From Gammaproteobacteria bacterium (lineage in GTDB: Bacteria > Pseudomonadota > Gammaproteobacteria > Ga0077554 > Ga007554): a DNA stretch of 64,000 bases. A model generated the notes under the pieces. It had not been told where the DNA came from. It saw only the letters and a program-made list of their open reading frames with translations, and searched no databases. The translations under genes and the position numbers were made by a program. Shown here in pieces: positions 38,862 through 48,420 of the stretch (its first letter is position 1; each line of letters starts with the position of its first letter). The stretch covers positions 1,372,188 through 1,436,187 of the forward strand of contig JAMPIW010000007.1 of NCBI GenBank assembly GCA_040183005.1, read 5' to 3'.

Positions 38862-40322
38862 CTACGGACTGACCGTGGGCCGGCCAGACATAATTCCTTC
38901 ATACCCAGATAAGGTCTCGCCAATAATGATGCCCGCATCTGTAATGTTAAACAATCGAATCTCCTTGCTGTGCTCACTGTCACGGACCTTAACGACCGAG
39001 AAAACGCGTTTGAATTGTCCACCGATTTCGATATAGCGCAGCACGATAATGGCGTCGGCGAGAAAAGCACTGCCAAAGGGGCTAAAGCGCAAATCGGTGT
39101 AGCGGTCTTCCAGTTCCGAGGTCATTAATATGGTCATGCCCAGGTTGGTCAGCTCAGCAACCATCCGGTACAGCGAGCCGCGAAAATCTTCTCTAAACTC
39201 GGGCGCCAGCGCCAGCTCGAATCCAGACAATGAGTCGATGACGACACGCTTTGCCTGCATGCGATTAATCATGGCAATCAAATCATGCAAGGTTTCATCA
39301 ATCGACAAATCCAGCGAACGCGTATCGATCACCCCCACCTGCCCCGCCTTGACCAGCGCATTCAATTTACTGCCCAGCAGTTGGCTGGGGCTCTTTTCAA
39401 ACGCCGCAATCACACCGGGTTCACCCCTGCGTACACCTTCGGCGAGAAAGTCCGTCGCCAATATGGTTTTCCCGCAACCGGAGGGCCCAACCACGAGTAG
39501 CGAATAGCCAGCCGGCAAACCGCCACCCAGCATCTCATCCAGCCCAGCTGTTCCCATCGAAACACGCTCTTTTTCAGTGGATACATTGATTGCTGAAGTA
39601 ATTGCTGTGCCATGCTGGATAATTGCACGCGGGAAAACCTGAATGCCTGCATCACTGATGCGGAAGGTATGCAAACCCGGCGCCTGTGCTTGACCACGCA
39701 TTTTGACGACTTGCATCTTGCGCACCATGGAATTGTGGTGCAAATTTTGCGACAACCAGAGGATACCATCGGCCACAGTAAAGACCGGGCTGGACTCCGC
39801 TTCCGGCATTAAATATTCACCGATTAAAAACGTAGTTGCTTGCCAGCTCGTCATTTGTATACCCAGTTGCTGCACGAACCGTTGCAGCCCGGAAGCGCCC
39901 TGCTCTTCCTGCTTCGCCGACTGCGCGACGGATCGAAACGAATCGACAAAAACAAAGCTGGGAGAATACGCTTTCACCTCTTCGGCAATACGCGACAATA
40001 CCCGGTCAAAATCGCCGTCCAGGAGATCTGCAGAGAGATTGACGAAGCGGATCGATTCGTTGACTTTATCTATATCAAAAAACGGAAATTGTTGTTGATA
40101 ACGGAGCATCTTCAAAGGCGGCTCCCCAAGCACAGTGAAAAACAGCGCCCGATTATCCGGGTTTGCCAGCGAGAACATGATCTGGTGGGCGAGCGTGGTT
40201 TTTCCGCTGCCCGGCGTGCCCGCAATCAGGTTAAACGAGAATTCCGGCAGGCCGCCACCCAACAGGTTGTCCAGCCCCGGTACGCCTGTGGGCAGACGAC
40301 GTATGCTTACCTTTTTACTCAT
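38862..40322 (-). CDS. KaiC-like double RecA-domain ATPase
   Basis: A 486-residue protein with two RecA/KaiC domains. CI has Walker A GTPGSGKTT (near 30); CII has GPSGCGKTI (near 285). Each is followed by the family's conserved segments (GVPGLDNLLGGGLPE, then GTAGLDEMLGGGLPA). KaiC is the clock ATPase/autokinase in cyanobacteria. Homologues without KaiA or KaiB, as here, pair with histidine kinases and are thought to act as ATP-dependent signalling switches. ATG 40322 has AAGGA upstream. It overlaps the stop of the preceding small gene. Confidence 0.9.
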   Translation of the reverse strand: MSKKVSIRRLPTGVPGLDNLLGGGLPEFSFNLIAGTPGSGKTTLAHQIMFSLANPDNRALFFTVLGEPPLKMLRYQQQFPFFDIDKVNESIRFVNLSADLLDGDFDRVLSRIAEEVKAYSPSFVFVDSFRSVAQSAKQEEQGASGLQRFVQQLGIQMTSWQATTFLIGEYLMPEAESSPVFTVADGILWLSQNLHHNSMVRKMQVVKMRGQAQAPGLHTFRISDAGIQVFPRAIIQHGTAITSAINVSTEKERVSMGTAGLDEMLGGGLPAGYSLLVVGPSGCGKTILATDFLAEGVRRGEPGVIAAFEKSPSQLLGSKLNALVKAGQVGVIDTRSLDLSIDETLHDLIAMINRMQAKRVVIDSLSGFELALAPEFREDFRGSLYRMVAELTNLGMTILMTSELEDRYTDLRFSPFGSAFLADAIIVLRYIEIGGQFKRVFSVVKVRDSEHSKEIRLFNITDAGIIIGETLSGYEGIMSGRPTVSP

Positions 40323-40692
40323 GTTTGAATTCCTTGTCGGCCCCATGCGAGGCGTCAGTGCCCCATGCCGAACGTAAAATACGGGTCGTTAACTGCTCGC
40401 CAATTAATGAGGCCACGATGTCGGTGAAAGTAATCAGTAGCAGAGTGTTGGCTGCGCTGGCTTGCGCAGATGGTTGTCCTTCAAGGCACATTTTTAATGC
40501 CGCGAAGCGGTGATCAGTCTGGGGTGACAGTGCGATGGCCTCAAGCCAGGGAAATGTGGACTGGGCAATAAATACACTTCTCGCGTAAAGTGAATTTAAA
40601 CCCCCTTCGCCGACGATCGAAATGATTTGGGTCGCCATCTGCTCCCATAAGATAATCGCAGCATCCTCAATTTTTTCAGGGGGCTGTGTCAT
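40315..40692 (-). CDS. Uncharacterised helical protein preceding the KaiC-like gene
   Basis: About 125 residues, all-helical by composition (IEDAAIILWEQMATQIISIVG, then NTLLLITFTDIVASLIGEQL), with no signal peptide. The 3' end overlaps the KaiC-like start by eight bases, a sign of coupling, and it is the first gene of a three-gene unit with kaiC and the hybrid kinase. A GTG at 40719 would add nine residues. I do not recognise the family; by context it may link the KaiC-like ATPase to its input. Confidence 0.7.
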   Translation of the reverse strand: MTQPPEKIEDAAIILWEQMATQIISIVGEGGLNSLYARSVFIAQSTFPWLEAIALSPQTDHRFAALKMCLEGQPSAQASAANTLLLITFTDIVASLIGEQLTTRILRSAWGTDASHGADKEFKHE

Positions 40693-40951
40693 GAGACTTT
40701 CGATTATATGGTGTCGCACAAATCACTCGCTTCCATGAGAGAAATACTGACGGTCGGTTGATGGAGAAACGCCAATGGAATAAAGTCGCTGTTTAGATCT
40801 GGCCTTATGTATATGGCATGAATTTAGATCAGTTACACAAGAAGTTTACACTGAATCAGTACCTGTGCCGCAATGTTTATGTGCGCCATTCTTCTGCGAG
40901 ACTATGACCTCTACGGCCAAAAAGCCTTGCGAATTGTAAGTATAATCGTCA

Positions 40952-41080
40952 GGGCACCTCTAATAATTCGTCATTCCCGCGAAGGCGGGAATCCAGAAGT
41001 TATTGATTTATCATCTGTTTCAGAATGCTGGATTCCCGCCTTCGCGGGAATGACGGAAATTTGAATTTTTAGAGGTGCCC
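40952..41080. mobile_element. Miniature inverted-repeat element, family B, with 4-bp target duplication
   Basis: A 129-bp element with terminal inverted repeats GGGCACCTCTAA / TTAGAGGTGCCC. Inside each end is a dRS3-like ATTCCC-N8-GGGAAT palindrome in opposite order, so the whole element folds into a long hairpin. It is flanked by GTCA on both sides (40948-40951 and 41081-41084), a target-site duplication. It has no coding capacity; mobilisation would need an IS transposase elsewhere. The rest of 40720-41186 shows no gene. Confidence 0.85.
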
Positions 41081-41186
41081 GTCAGTGATTGTCTAGGGAA
41101 ACGCAAAATAGAAGCCCGCTTTTTACCCTTCGTTTTTTTGCTATGTGGAAACGCAGCAAGTGCTTGGGGTGGATCATTCCGCCCAT

Positions 41187-42044
41187 TTATGATGCAGGCG
41201 GGTGAGCGGTATCGCGCATGATCCCGGTAACGTCCCTGCCCACGCCGCGATAACCGGTAAAGCGGCCGGATGCGTCGAACATCGGCTCGCCGCTCACCTG
41301 AAAATATTGGCGCGCACCATCGCCATCGATCCGGCTATAGACGTAATCCAGGAACGGCTGCCGCGTCGCCATGTATGCTTCTAGCGCCGAGCGCTCGGCC
41401 TCATTCCAGCGCGCCACCTGCGCTTCCTTGGTTTCGCCGAGCAAGGTATCGACCGGGATGCCGAGCATCTCCAGCGCTGGGCCATAAACCTTGGTGAAAT
41501 GCCCGTTCTGGTCCTGCTCCCAGTACCAGTCGGATGCCAATTCCGTCAAACGACGAAAGCGCGCCTCGCTTTCGCGCAGTTCGGCCGTGCGTTTCAGCAC
41601 TGTTTGTTCCAGCGCTTTGTTGTAATGCTCGAGTTGCTTGTACAGCAACCGCACTTCCAGCATGTTGTGAATACGCGTCTTGACTTCGATCAGGTCAAAC
41701 GGTTTGGCGACGAAATCCTTCGCGCCGGTAGCCAGCGCCCGCAGCTTGTGGCCCGGTTGGGCCGTAATCACGAGTATCGGAACATAATCATTGGTTTCGA
41801 TTTCCTTCAGGCCTTCCATCACCTGGAAGCCGTTCATGCCGGGCATGTGCAGATCAAGCAAAATCAGGTCGTAGTGGTTGGCTCGATGCAGCGCGCAGAC
41901 GGTATACGGATCCATCGTCGATGTTATGCGCCGATATCCGACTTCACGCAGCATTTGCTCCAGCAACTGCACATTGGCTTCCTGATCGTCTACGATCAGA
42001 ATGCTGGCGTTAAGAATATCAGCGGCACTCACCATACTATTCAC
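41187..42044 (-). CDS. Response regulator with PAS domain, no output domain
   Basis: A 285-residue protein: receiver (ILIVDDQEAN, LILLDLHMPGMNGF with the acceptor Asp, VAKPFDLIE), a coiled linker (YKQLEHYNKALEQTVLKRTAEL) and a C-terminal PAS/PAC (ASDWYWEQDQNGHFTKVYG, GYRGVGRDVTG). There is no GGDEF, kinase or DNA-binding domain after the PAS, so it may be an adaptor or a kinase that lost its C-terminus. Last gene of a run of signalling genes on this strand. Confidence 0.88.
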   Translation of the reverse strand: MNSMVSAADILNASILIVDDQEANVQLLEQMLREVGYRRITSTMDPYTVCALHRANHYDLILLDLHMPGMNGFQVMEGLKEIETNDYVPILVITAQPGHKLRALATGAKDFVAKPFDLIEVKTRIHNMLEVRLLYKQLEHYNKALEQTVLKRTAELRESEARFRRLTELASDWYWEQDQNGHFTKVYGPALEMLGIPVDTLLGETKEAQVARWNEAERSALEAYMATRQPFLDYVYSRIDGDGARQYFQVSGEPMFDASGRFTGYRGVGRDVTGIMRDTAHPPAS

Positions 42045-42089
42045 TTTCTTTCCTTTGCGCTAGGCGCAGTCTTATGAGGATCCGTTATG

Positions 42090-43049
42090 TCAACTACGCG
42101 CAATCGCTAACGGGTCGGTGCACACTGCAATGCGATAATCGTTCTTGCCTGTGAGCTTAGCTTCATACAAGGCCAGATCCGCGCTTTTCATCAGCGTCTC
42201 CACCTCCTCGCCATGCGTGGGATAAATGCCGACACCGGCGCTGGCGGTCATGCGCACGCAGCGGCCTTCAATGCTATAGGGTTGTGACACGGCCTGTATC
42301 ACTTTTGACACCAGCTTGATCACACCGTCTGCATGGTTTACTTCCCAGAACGCGATCACGAATTCGTCGCCACCCAAGCGCGCCACTGTGTCCTCTTGAC
42401 GCACCACAGCCGCCAGGCGATCGGCAACCATCCTCAGCAGCGTGTCGCCCGCATCGTGGCCCAATGTGTCATTGATCTGCTTAAACCCATCCAAATCCAA
42501 ATACATCACCGCCATCGTACTTTTGTTCCTGTGCGCATGCGCGATGGCCAGGGAGAGTCTATCCATTAAAAGCCGTCTATTCGGCAGCCCGGTTAGCGCG
42601 TCATGCAGCGCCATGGATTCCAGCGCACGGCTGTAATGCTCGAGTTGCTTGTACAACAAACGCACTTCCAGCATGTTGTGAATGCGCGTATTGGCTTCCA
42701 TCAGATTAAATGGTTTGCTGATAAAGTCCTTCGCTCCAGAGGCCAGCGCCCGCAGCATGTGGTCCGGTTGGGCTGTGATCACGAGCACCGGAAGGTAGCC
42801 GTCGGTTTCGATTTCCTTTAGGCGTTCCATCACCTGGAAGCCATCCATGCCGGGCATCAGCAGATCAAGCAGAATCAGGTCGTAGTGGTTGTCGCGATGC
42901 AGCGCGCAGACGGCATGCGGATCCATCGTCGACGTTATGCACCGATAGCCGGCTTCACGCAGCATTTGCTCCAGCAGCAGCACATTGGCTTGCTGATCAT
43001 CTACGATCAGGATACTGGCGTTAAGAATATCGGCGGGGCTAATCATCAC
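42090..43049 (-). CDS. Response regulator diguanylate cyclase
   Basis: A 319-residue protein: receiver (ILIVDDQQAN, LILLDLLMPGMDGF, FISKPFNLME) joined by the same coiled linker as the neighbouring receiver-PAS protein to a GGDEF domain with the intact active site RLGGDEFVIAF near residue 230. It should make c-di-GMP when phosphorylated. No RxxD inhibitory site is obvious immediately before GGDEF. Its start overlaps the hybrid kinase stop by four bases (ATGA), so that kinase is the likely phosphodonor. Confidence 0.93.
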   Translation of the reverse strand: MMISPADILNASILIVDDQQANVLLLEQMLREAGYRCITSTMDPHAVCALHRDNHYDLILLDLLMPGMDGFQVMERLKEIETDGYLPVLVITAQPDHMLRALASGAKDFISKPFNLMEANTRIHNMLEVRLLYKQLEHYSRALESMALHDALTGLPNRRLLMDRLSLAIAHAHRNKSTMAVMYLDLDGFKQINDTLGHDAGDTLLRMVADRLAAVVRQEDTVARLGGDEFVIAFWEVNHADGVIKLVSKVIQAVSQPYSIEGRCVRMTASAGVGIYPTHGEEVETLMKSADLALYEAKLTGKNDYRIAVCTDPLAIARS

Positions 43050-45460
43050 AGGGGTACTGGCACAACTGCGCCGTCCATTCCTGTTTGCGCAAGCTCCAGT
43101 GCCATGTCCAGCGCCTCCATGAACTCGTTGACTTTGATCGGCTTGGTGAGATAGCGGAAGAATCCTGCCGCCAGGCCTTTCTCGATATCGCGTGGCATGG
43201 CATTGGCACTGATGGCAAGCACCGGGATGTGTGCCGTTACCGGATCTTCACGCAGGATTTTTAGCGCCTGGATACCGCTGATGCCAGGCAGATTGATGTC
43301 CATCAGGATCACCTCCGGCTGATAGGTGCGCGCCAGCGCGATGCCACGATTGCCATCGCGCGCACTCAGCATGCGTAGCTGAGGGTGATCCTCGATGATG
43401 TGCTCGACCAGCATCAGGTTGGCCGGATTGTCTTCCACATAGAGCAGGGTGCGCAGCGGCGCGTTTCCCTGCGTCTGCGGCACACGTTCTGCAGGCATGG
43501 CCTGTCTCGCGGCCAGTTGCGGCGTCACGTCCCGGATCAGTTCGATCCAGAATTCGCTGCCCACGCCGACGGTGCTTTCAACACCGACGGTGCCGCCCAT
43601 CAGTTCGACCAGCCGTTTGGTGACCGCCAGGCCGATGCCCGTCCCTTCCTCGGCGCCGGCCTCCTGCCCGAGACGATTGAATGGCTGGAATAGCTGCGCC
43701 ATTTTTTCTACAGACAATCCCGCGCCGCTGTCCTTGATGCTGATGCGGATGCGTTCCGGAGTGCGCGCGGTGCATTTCACCATGACTGTTCCCTGCTCGC
43801 GGTTGTATTTGACCGCATTGGACAACAGGTTGATCAGAACCTGCTTGACGCGCGTTCGATCGGCCCTGGCATACCAATCCGGATCGAATGGCAGAAAGTT
43901 GATGTGGATGCCGCGTTGTTGCGCCTGCGGTTCGATCATGGCCTGGCATTCGCGCATGACATCGATCAGCGACACCGGTTCTCCCGACAGCGACAGCTTG
44001 CCGGACTCGATCACCGCGAGATCGAGAATTTCGTTAATCAGCTCCAGCAGATACCATCCCGCCTTGGTAATCTGGTGCAGCCTGACAAGCTGGGCGGCCG
44101 TGGGCGGCGGCGAACCGGCCTCCAGCAACTGGGCGAAGCCGAGGATGGCATTGAGCGGGGTGCGCAGTTCATGGCTCATGCTGGACAGGAAAGCCGATTT
44201 GGCAAGGTTGGCTTTTTCAGCCAATCGCCTGGCGCGCTCCAGCTCGGCGTTCTGATCCTGTAGCGCCTGATCCAGGCGTTTGCGTTCGGTGATGTTGGTG
44301 AAAAGGACGGCAACTTTGCGGCTGTCCCGCCCGCCAACCCGGAAGGCGTAGAGGTCGAACCAACTGTCATCCAGGGCTTTCGCTTCGTTTACAAAGCGAA
44401 TCGGTTCGCCCGTCAGCACGACTTTGCCATACGTTTCAAACCAATGCGCTTCATGATCCGGGGCCAGTTCGCGCATCCGTTTTCCCACGATATCGTGCAA
44501 TCCGGTCTGTTTCTCGAACGAGGGGTTCACTTCCAGAAAACGCCAATCGACTGGCTTGTCGTGTTTGTCGAAAATCATTTCGATGATGCAAAAGCCTTCG
44601 TCGATTGATTCGAAGAGCGTGCGATAGCGTGCTTCGCTAAGCTGCAAGGTGACGTTGGCCTGTTGCAGTTGTTTGTTCGTCTGCTCCTGAATCTCGAGCA
44701 ATTTCTGTGTTTCGAGATGAACTAAATTCTTGAGCCGTAGTTGTGTTTCCCGATAGAACGAATAAGCGAAGGCCAGTGCAAACAGCAGCGTAAACAGGCT
44801 GGCGCCAACAATGGCGGCAAATAGATTGCGCATGCTCGACTGGAATTCAGCTTCGCGCTGCGCCAGCATGCCTTCCTCTAGCGGGATGTGGCGGCCCATC
44901 TCGGCACGAATCGAATCCATCAAGCGCCGGCCCTGACCACTGCGTACAAGCGCCACCGCGGCAGTTTCGTCATGGTTGCGGCGTAACTCGATGGCCTGCG
45001 ATATATGCGCCAGTTTGGCATCGACCAGTGGAACCAGTGCGTCCAGGTGGTTTTTGGCTGTAGGAATTAAGGTAAGTTGACGCAGTTCTTGCAGATTGCC
45101 CCTGATGCGATCGCGCACCGCCAGATACGGTTCCAAAAAGGCCTCGTCACCGGTCAGTACATAGCCACGCATAGCGGTCTCTGAATCTACCAATGTAGAC
45201 AGAAAATTGTTCGCGCGGATCAATAAAACGCGGCTATGCTTGCGCATCCCAGCTGCTTCTTCGACCTGTTTGAAAGTCCAGAGCGATACCGCCACCCCCA
45301 GCGCAACCAGCAGGGCCGCTCCAGCAAGCCAGGCACCAATTTTATAACCGGCCTTCAAGGAAGATTTACCCCGCGCACAACGGTTGCGGCAACGCCATTG
45401 CGGGTGATGGGGGTTCCTGCCGCCCGGCCCATACCCTCTCCCCCACCTCTGATGGAACAA
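43046..45460 (-). CDS. Membrane hybrid kinase, CHASE3-PAS-HisKA-HATPase-REC
   Basis: An 804-codon frame. After about 35 unlikely residues comes a transmembrane helix (GAWLAGAALLVALGVAVSLW), a periplasmic CHASE3-type helical sensor (NNFLSTLVDSETAMRGYVLTGDEAFLEPY), a second helix (near 215-235), PAS (SEARYRTLFESIDEGFCIIE), HisKA (SMSHELRTPLN), HATPase, and a receiver (VILMDINLPG). The real start may be the TTG at 45358 (LKAGYKIGAWLAG). It lies in tandem with another hybrid kinase and is coupled to the diguanylate cyclase, so a kinase to c-di-GMP pathway is likely. Confidence 0.92.
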   Translation of the reverse strand: MFHQRWGRGYGPGGRNPHHPQWRCRNRCARGKSSLKAGYKIGAWLAGAALLVALGVAVSLWTFKQVEEAAGMRKHSRVLLIRANNFLSTLVDSETAMRGYVLTGDEAFLEPYLAVRDRIRGNLQELRQLTLIPTAKNHLDALVPLVDAKLAHISQAIELRRNHDETAAVALVRSGQGRRLMDSIRAEMGRHIPLEEGMLAQREAEFQSSMRNLFAAIVGASLFTLLFALAFAYSFYRETQLRLKNLVHLETQKLLEIQEQTNKQLQQANVTLQLSEARYRTLFESIDEGFCIIEMIFDKHDKPVDWRFLEVNPSFEKQTGLHDIVGKRMRELAPDHEAHWFETYGKVVLTGEPIRFVNEAKALDDSWFDLYAFRVGGRDSRKVAVLFTNITERKRLDQALQDQNAELERARRLAEKANLAKSAFLSSMSHELRTPLNAILGFAQLLEAGSPPPTAAQLVRLHQITKAGWYLLELINEILDLAVIESGKLSLSGEPVSLIDVMRECQAMIEPQAQQRGIHINFLPFDPDWYARADRTRVKQVLINLLSNAVKYNREQGTVMVKCTARTPERIRISIKDSGAGLSVEKMAQLFQPFNRLGQEAGAEEGTGIGLAVTKRLVELMGGTVGVESTVGVGSEFWIELIRDVTPQLAARQAMPAERVPQTQGNAPLRTLLYVEDNPANLMLVEHIIEDHPQLRMLSARDGNRGIALARTYQPEVILMDINLPGISGIQALKILREDPVTAHIPVLAISANAMPRDIEKGLAAGFFRYLTKPIKVNEFMEALDMALELAQTGMDGAVVPVPL

Positions 45461-45539
45461 CTAACCATTCGACCAAGCCCGCACGCGGGCGAGTCGCTGC
45501 TTATCCCCTGGAGGGCGTTGAGAATTGGTATCTCGCTAA

Positions 45540-48095
45540 TCATCGTATTTGTCCGGCTTCATGGGTAGCAACCCCTTCCATCTCGGAAAATTTAAGCGCC
45601 TCATCCAGCGCTTCCATGAACTCGTTGACTTTGATCGGCTTGGTGAGATAGCGGAAGAATCCGGCCTCCAGGCCTTTCTGAATATCGCGTGGCATGGCAT
45701 TGGCACTGATGGCAAGCACCGGGATGTGTGCCGTTACCGGATCTTCACGCAGGATTTTCAGCGCCTGTATACCGCTGATGCCAGGCAGATTGATGTCCAT
45801 AAGGATCACCTCCGGCTGGTAAGTGCGCGCCAGCGCGATGCCGCGCGTGCCATCACCCGCACTCAACAAGCGCATGTCGGGACGACGCGCGATGAGTTGC
45901 TCGACCAGCTGCATGTTCGCCCGGTTGTCTTCCACATACAGCAGGGTGCGCAGCGCTGCGCCATGCTGAACACGCGCCTGAATCGGCGCAAGCGGTTCGC
46001 CTGCACCGGCAGCAAGTTGTAGCGCGGCCGCCGAGTTCAGCTCGATCCAGAACACACTGCCCACTCCGACGGTACTTTCCGCGCCAATTTTGCCCCCCAT
46101 CAATTCGACCAGCCGCTTGCTCACCACCAGGCCGATGCCGGTGCCTTCCTCGGCGCTGGCCTCTTGTCCGAGACGATTGAACGGCTGGAACAGTTGTGCG
46201 AGTTTTTCCGGGGACAATCCTTCGCCGGTATCCTGCACACTAATACGTATGCGCTCCGCTGTGTTCGCGCTGCACGTCACTTCGACCGTCCCCCCCGCGC
46301 GGTTGTATTTGATCGCGTTGGAAAGCAGATTGATGAAAACCTGCTTCACCCGGGTCCGATCGGCATTGACAAAGTAAGGGCTATCAAACTGAGGAAAGCT
46401 CATGCGTATGCCGCTTTTTTGTGTCTGCGGTTCGATCATGGCTTGGCAATCGAGCAGCACTTCGGGCAGCGATATGGGTTCCAGCGACAGCGAGAGTTTG
46501 CCGGACTCGATCAACGCGAGATCGAGGATTTCGTTAATCAACTCCAGCAGATACCATCCCGCCTGGAGAATCTGGTCGATGCTTGACTTTTGTGTGGGCG
46601 TTGGCAGCGGCGAACCCGACTCCATCAACTGGGCGAAGCCGAGGATTGCATTGAGCGGGGAGCGCAACTCGTGGCTCATGCTGGAAAGGAAATCAGATTT
46701 CGCGAGGTTGGCTTTTTCCGCCGCGGCCTTGGCGTTGGTCAGCTCAGCGTTCTTTTCCTGCAGTACCTGATCCAGGCGTTTGCGTTCGGTGACGTCGCGC
46801 GCAGCGGCGAACACGCCCTGCAGCTTCCTGTCGCGATCGTAGAATGTGGTCGCATTGTAGGACACCACCGTTTCCTTGCCGTCCCTGGCGCGCGCGGTTA
46901 GCTCGTAGTCGGTGACCTTCTTTTCGCTCAGCACCCGCTTGATGCCTGCCTCGGCTCGCTCCGGATCGGTGAAGTAATTCTTGAACGGCGCGCCGATCAG
47001 CTCGTCACGTGTGCAACCGGTAAGCGCCTCCATCTGCTTGTTGACGTCTGTAATGATGCCGGACGGATCGGTAGTCATCAGCGCGTCGATGTTGGATTCA
47101 ATGAGCGAGCGCGTGTAGAACTGCTGGTCGCGCAGCCGCTGATCGAGCAGCTTCTGCTCTGCTTCGACCTGCTTGCGCGCGGTGTTGTCGGTGCCGATCA
47201 GCAGATAGCCGATAATTGCGTTTTGATCGTCGCGCAGCGCCGTGACCGACACGACCGCCGGGAAGCGGCTGCCATCCTTGCGGATGTAGGTCAGCTCGTA
47301 AATATCCTCGATGCCGCGTGAGGCCTTGAACACCAATGCATCGAAGCCCGGCGCAATCTTTGTTCCGAGCTCGACGCTCAACGTGTTGGCGCGCGCGATA
47401 ACTTCCTGAGGATCGGAAATGTCGGCCGGGGTGATCTTGTTCATCACGTCGGCGGCCGTGTAGCCCAGCATGCGTTCCGCGCCGACGTTGAAGATCTGGA
47501 TGACGCCCTTCGCGTCGGTAGCAATGCTCGAGAAATTGGCGCTGTTGAAAATCGCGTTCTGCAGGGCCCCCGCCTTGAGCAGCGCCTCTTCGGCCTGCTT
47601 GCGCGCGGTATTATCGGTGCCGATCAGCAGGTAGCCGATGATGGCGTCTTGATCGTCGCGCAGCGCCGTGACCGACACTACCGCCGGGAAGCGGCTGCCG
47701 TCCTTGCGGATATAGGTCAGCTCGTAAATGTCCTCGATGCCGCGCGCGGCCTTGAACACCAATGCCTCGAAGCCCGGCGTAATCTTTGTTCCGAGCTCGA
47801 CGCTCAACGTGTTGGCGCGCGCGATAACTTCCTGAGGATCGGAAATGTCGGCCGGGGTGATCTTGTTCATCACGTCGGCGGCCGCATAGCCCAACATGTG
47901 TTCCGCGCCGACGTTGAAGATCTGAATGACGCCCTTCGCGTCAGTTGCGATACTCGAGAAATTGGCGCTGTTGAAAATCGCGCTCTGCAAAGCCCCGGTT
48001 TTAAGCAAGGCCTCCTGGCGCCGGAGTTCGGTGATGCCTTCCGCCGCGCCGACAGCTGGGTGGAGAATGACGGAATCGTGGATTGTCTCGGACAT
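45540..48095 (-). CDS. Hybrid kinase with three PAS domains, two of them a recent tandem duplication
   Basis: An 851-residue soluble hybrid kinase. PAS1 is residues ~28-169 and PAS2 ~170-311; these differ at only about eight of 142 positions. A divergent PAS3 follows (LIESNIDALMTTDPSGIITD), then HisKA (SMSHELRSPLN), HATPase (LLSNAIKYN, GTGIGL) and a receiver (VILMDINLPG). It lacks membrane segments and any haem or flavin motif I can name. The kinase-receiver half is a paralogue of those at 43046 and 37252. An operator copy lies 326 bp upstream, past a leader with no gene (48096-48480). Confidence 0.93.
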   Translation of the reverse strand: MSETIHDSVILHPAVGAAEGITELRRQEALLKTGALQSAIFNSANFSSIATDAKGVIQIFNVGAEHMLGYAAADVMNKITPADISDPQEVIARANTLSVELGTKITPGFEALVFKAARGIEDIYELTYIRKDGSRFPAVVSVTALRDDQDAIIGYLLIGTDNTARKQAEEALLKAGALQNAIFNSANFSSIATDAKGVIQIFNVGAERMLGYTAADVMNKITPADISDPQEVIARANTLSVELGTKIAPGFDALVFKASRGIEDIYELTYIRKDGSRFPAVVSVTALRDDQNAIIGYLLIGTDNTARKQVEAEQKLLDQRLRDQQFYTRSLIESNIDALMTTDPSGIITDVNKQMEALTGCTRDELIGAPFKNYFTDPERAEAGIKRVLSEKKVTDYELTARARDGKETVVSYNATTFYDRDRKLQGVFAAARDVTERKRLDQVLQEKNAELTNAKAAAEKANLAKSDFLSSMSHELRSPLNAILGFAQLMESGSPLPTPTQKSSIDQILQAGWYLLELINEILDLALIESGKLSLSLEPISLPEVLLDCQAMIEPQTQKSGIRMSFPQFDSPYFVNADRTRVKQVFINLLSNAIKYNRAGGTVEVTCSANTAERIRISVQDTGEGLSPEKLAQLFQPFNRLGQEASAEEGTGIGLVVSKRLVELMGGKIGAESTVGVGSVFWIELNSAAALQLAAGAGEPLAPIQARVQHGAALRTLLYVEDNRANMQLVEQLIARRPDMRLLSAGDGTRGIALARTYQPEVILMDINLPGISGIQALKILREDPVTAHIPVLAISANAMPRDIQKGLEAGFFRYLTKPIKVNEFMEALDEALKFSEMEGVATHEAGQIR

Positions 48096-48420
48096 GGCCG
48101 ACCTCTATTAAAGCGCGAATGGGTCTGGCGGATCGCGGAGCCGAAAGGTGCAGGCTGCACCTCACCTACGATATACGTTACACGCTCACCCTGCACAAAA
48201 ATACATGCACTTTTTCTTGCAGGCGCCGAGGGGTAAACTGCCACATTTATGGCATTCCCAGCCCGCATGTGGGGTGCGAGACCCTTCTGTGGGCAAAAAA
48301 CCTGACGGCATTGCCGTCTATGGGCACCATTACCGCCCGTTCGTGGGTAAGCGTTGCAAGCCATCTTTGGCAATCAACCTGATAGGCACGGCTCGATCAT
48401 AGCGGTCAAGCCCTCCGTTC

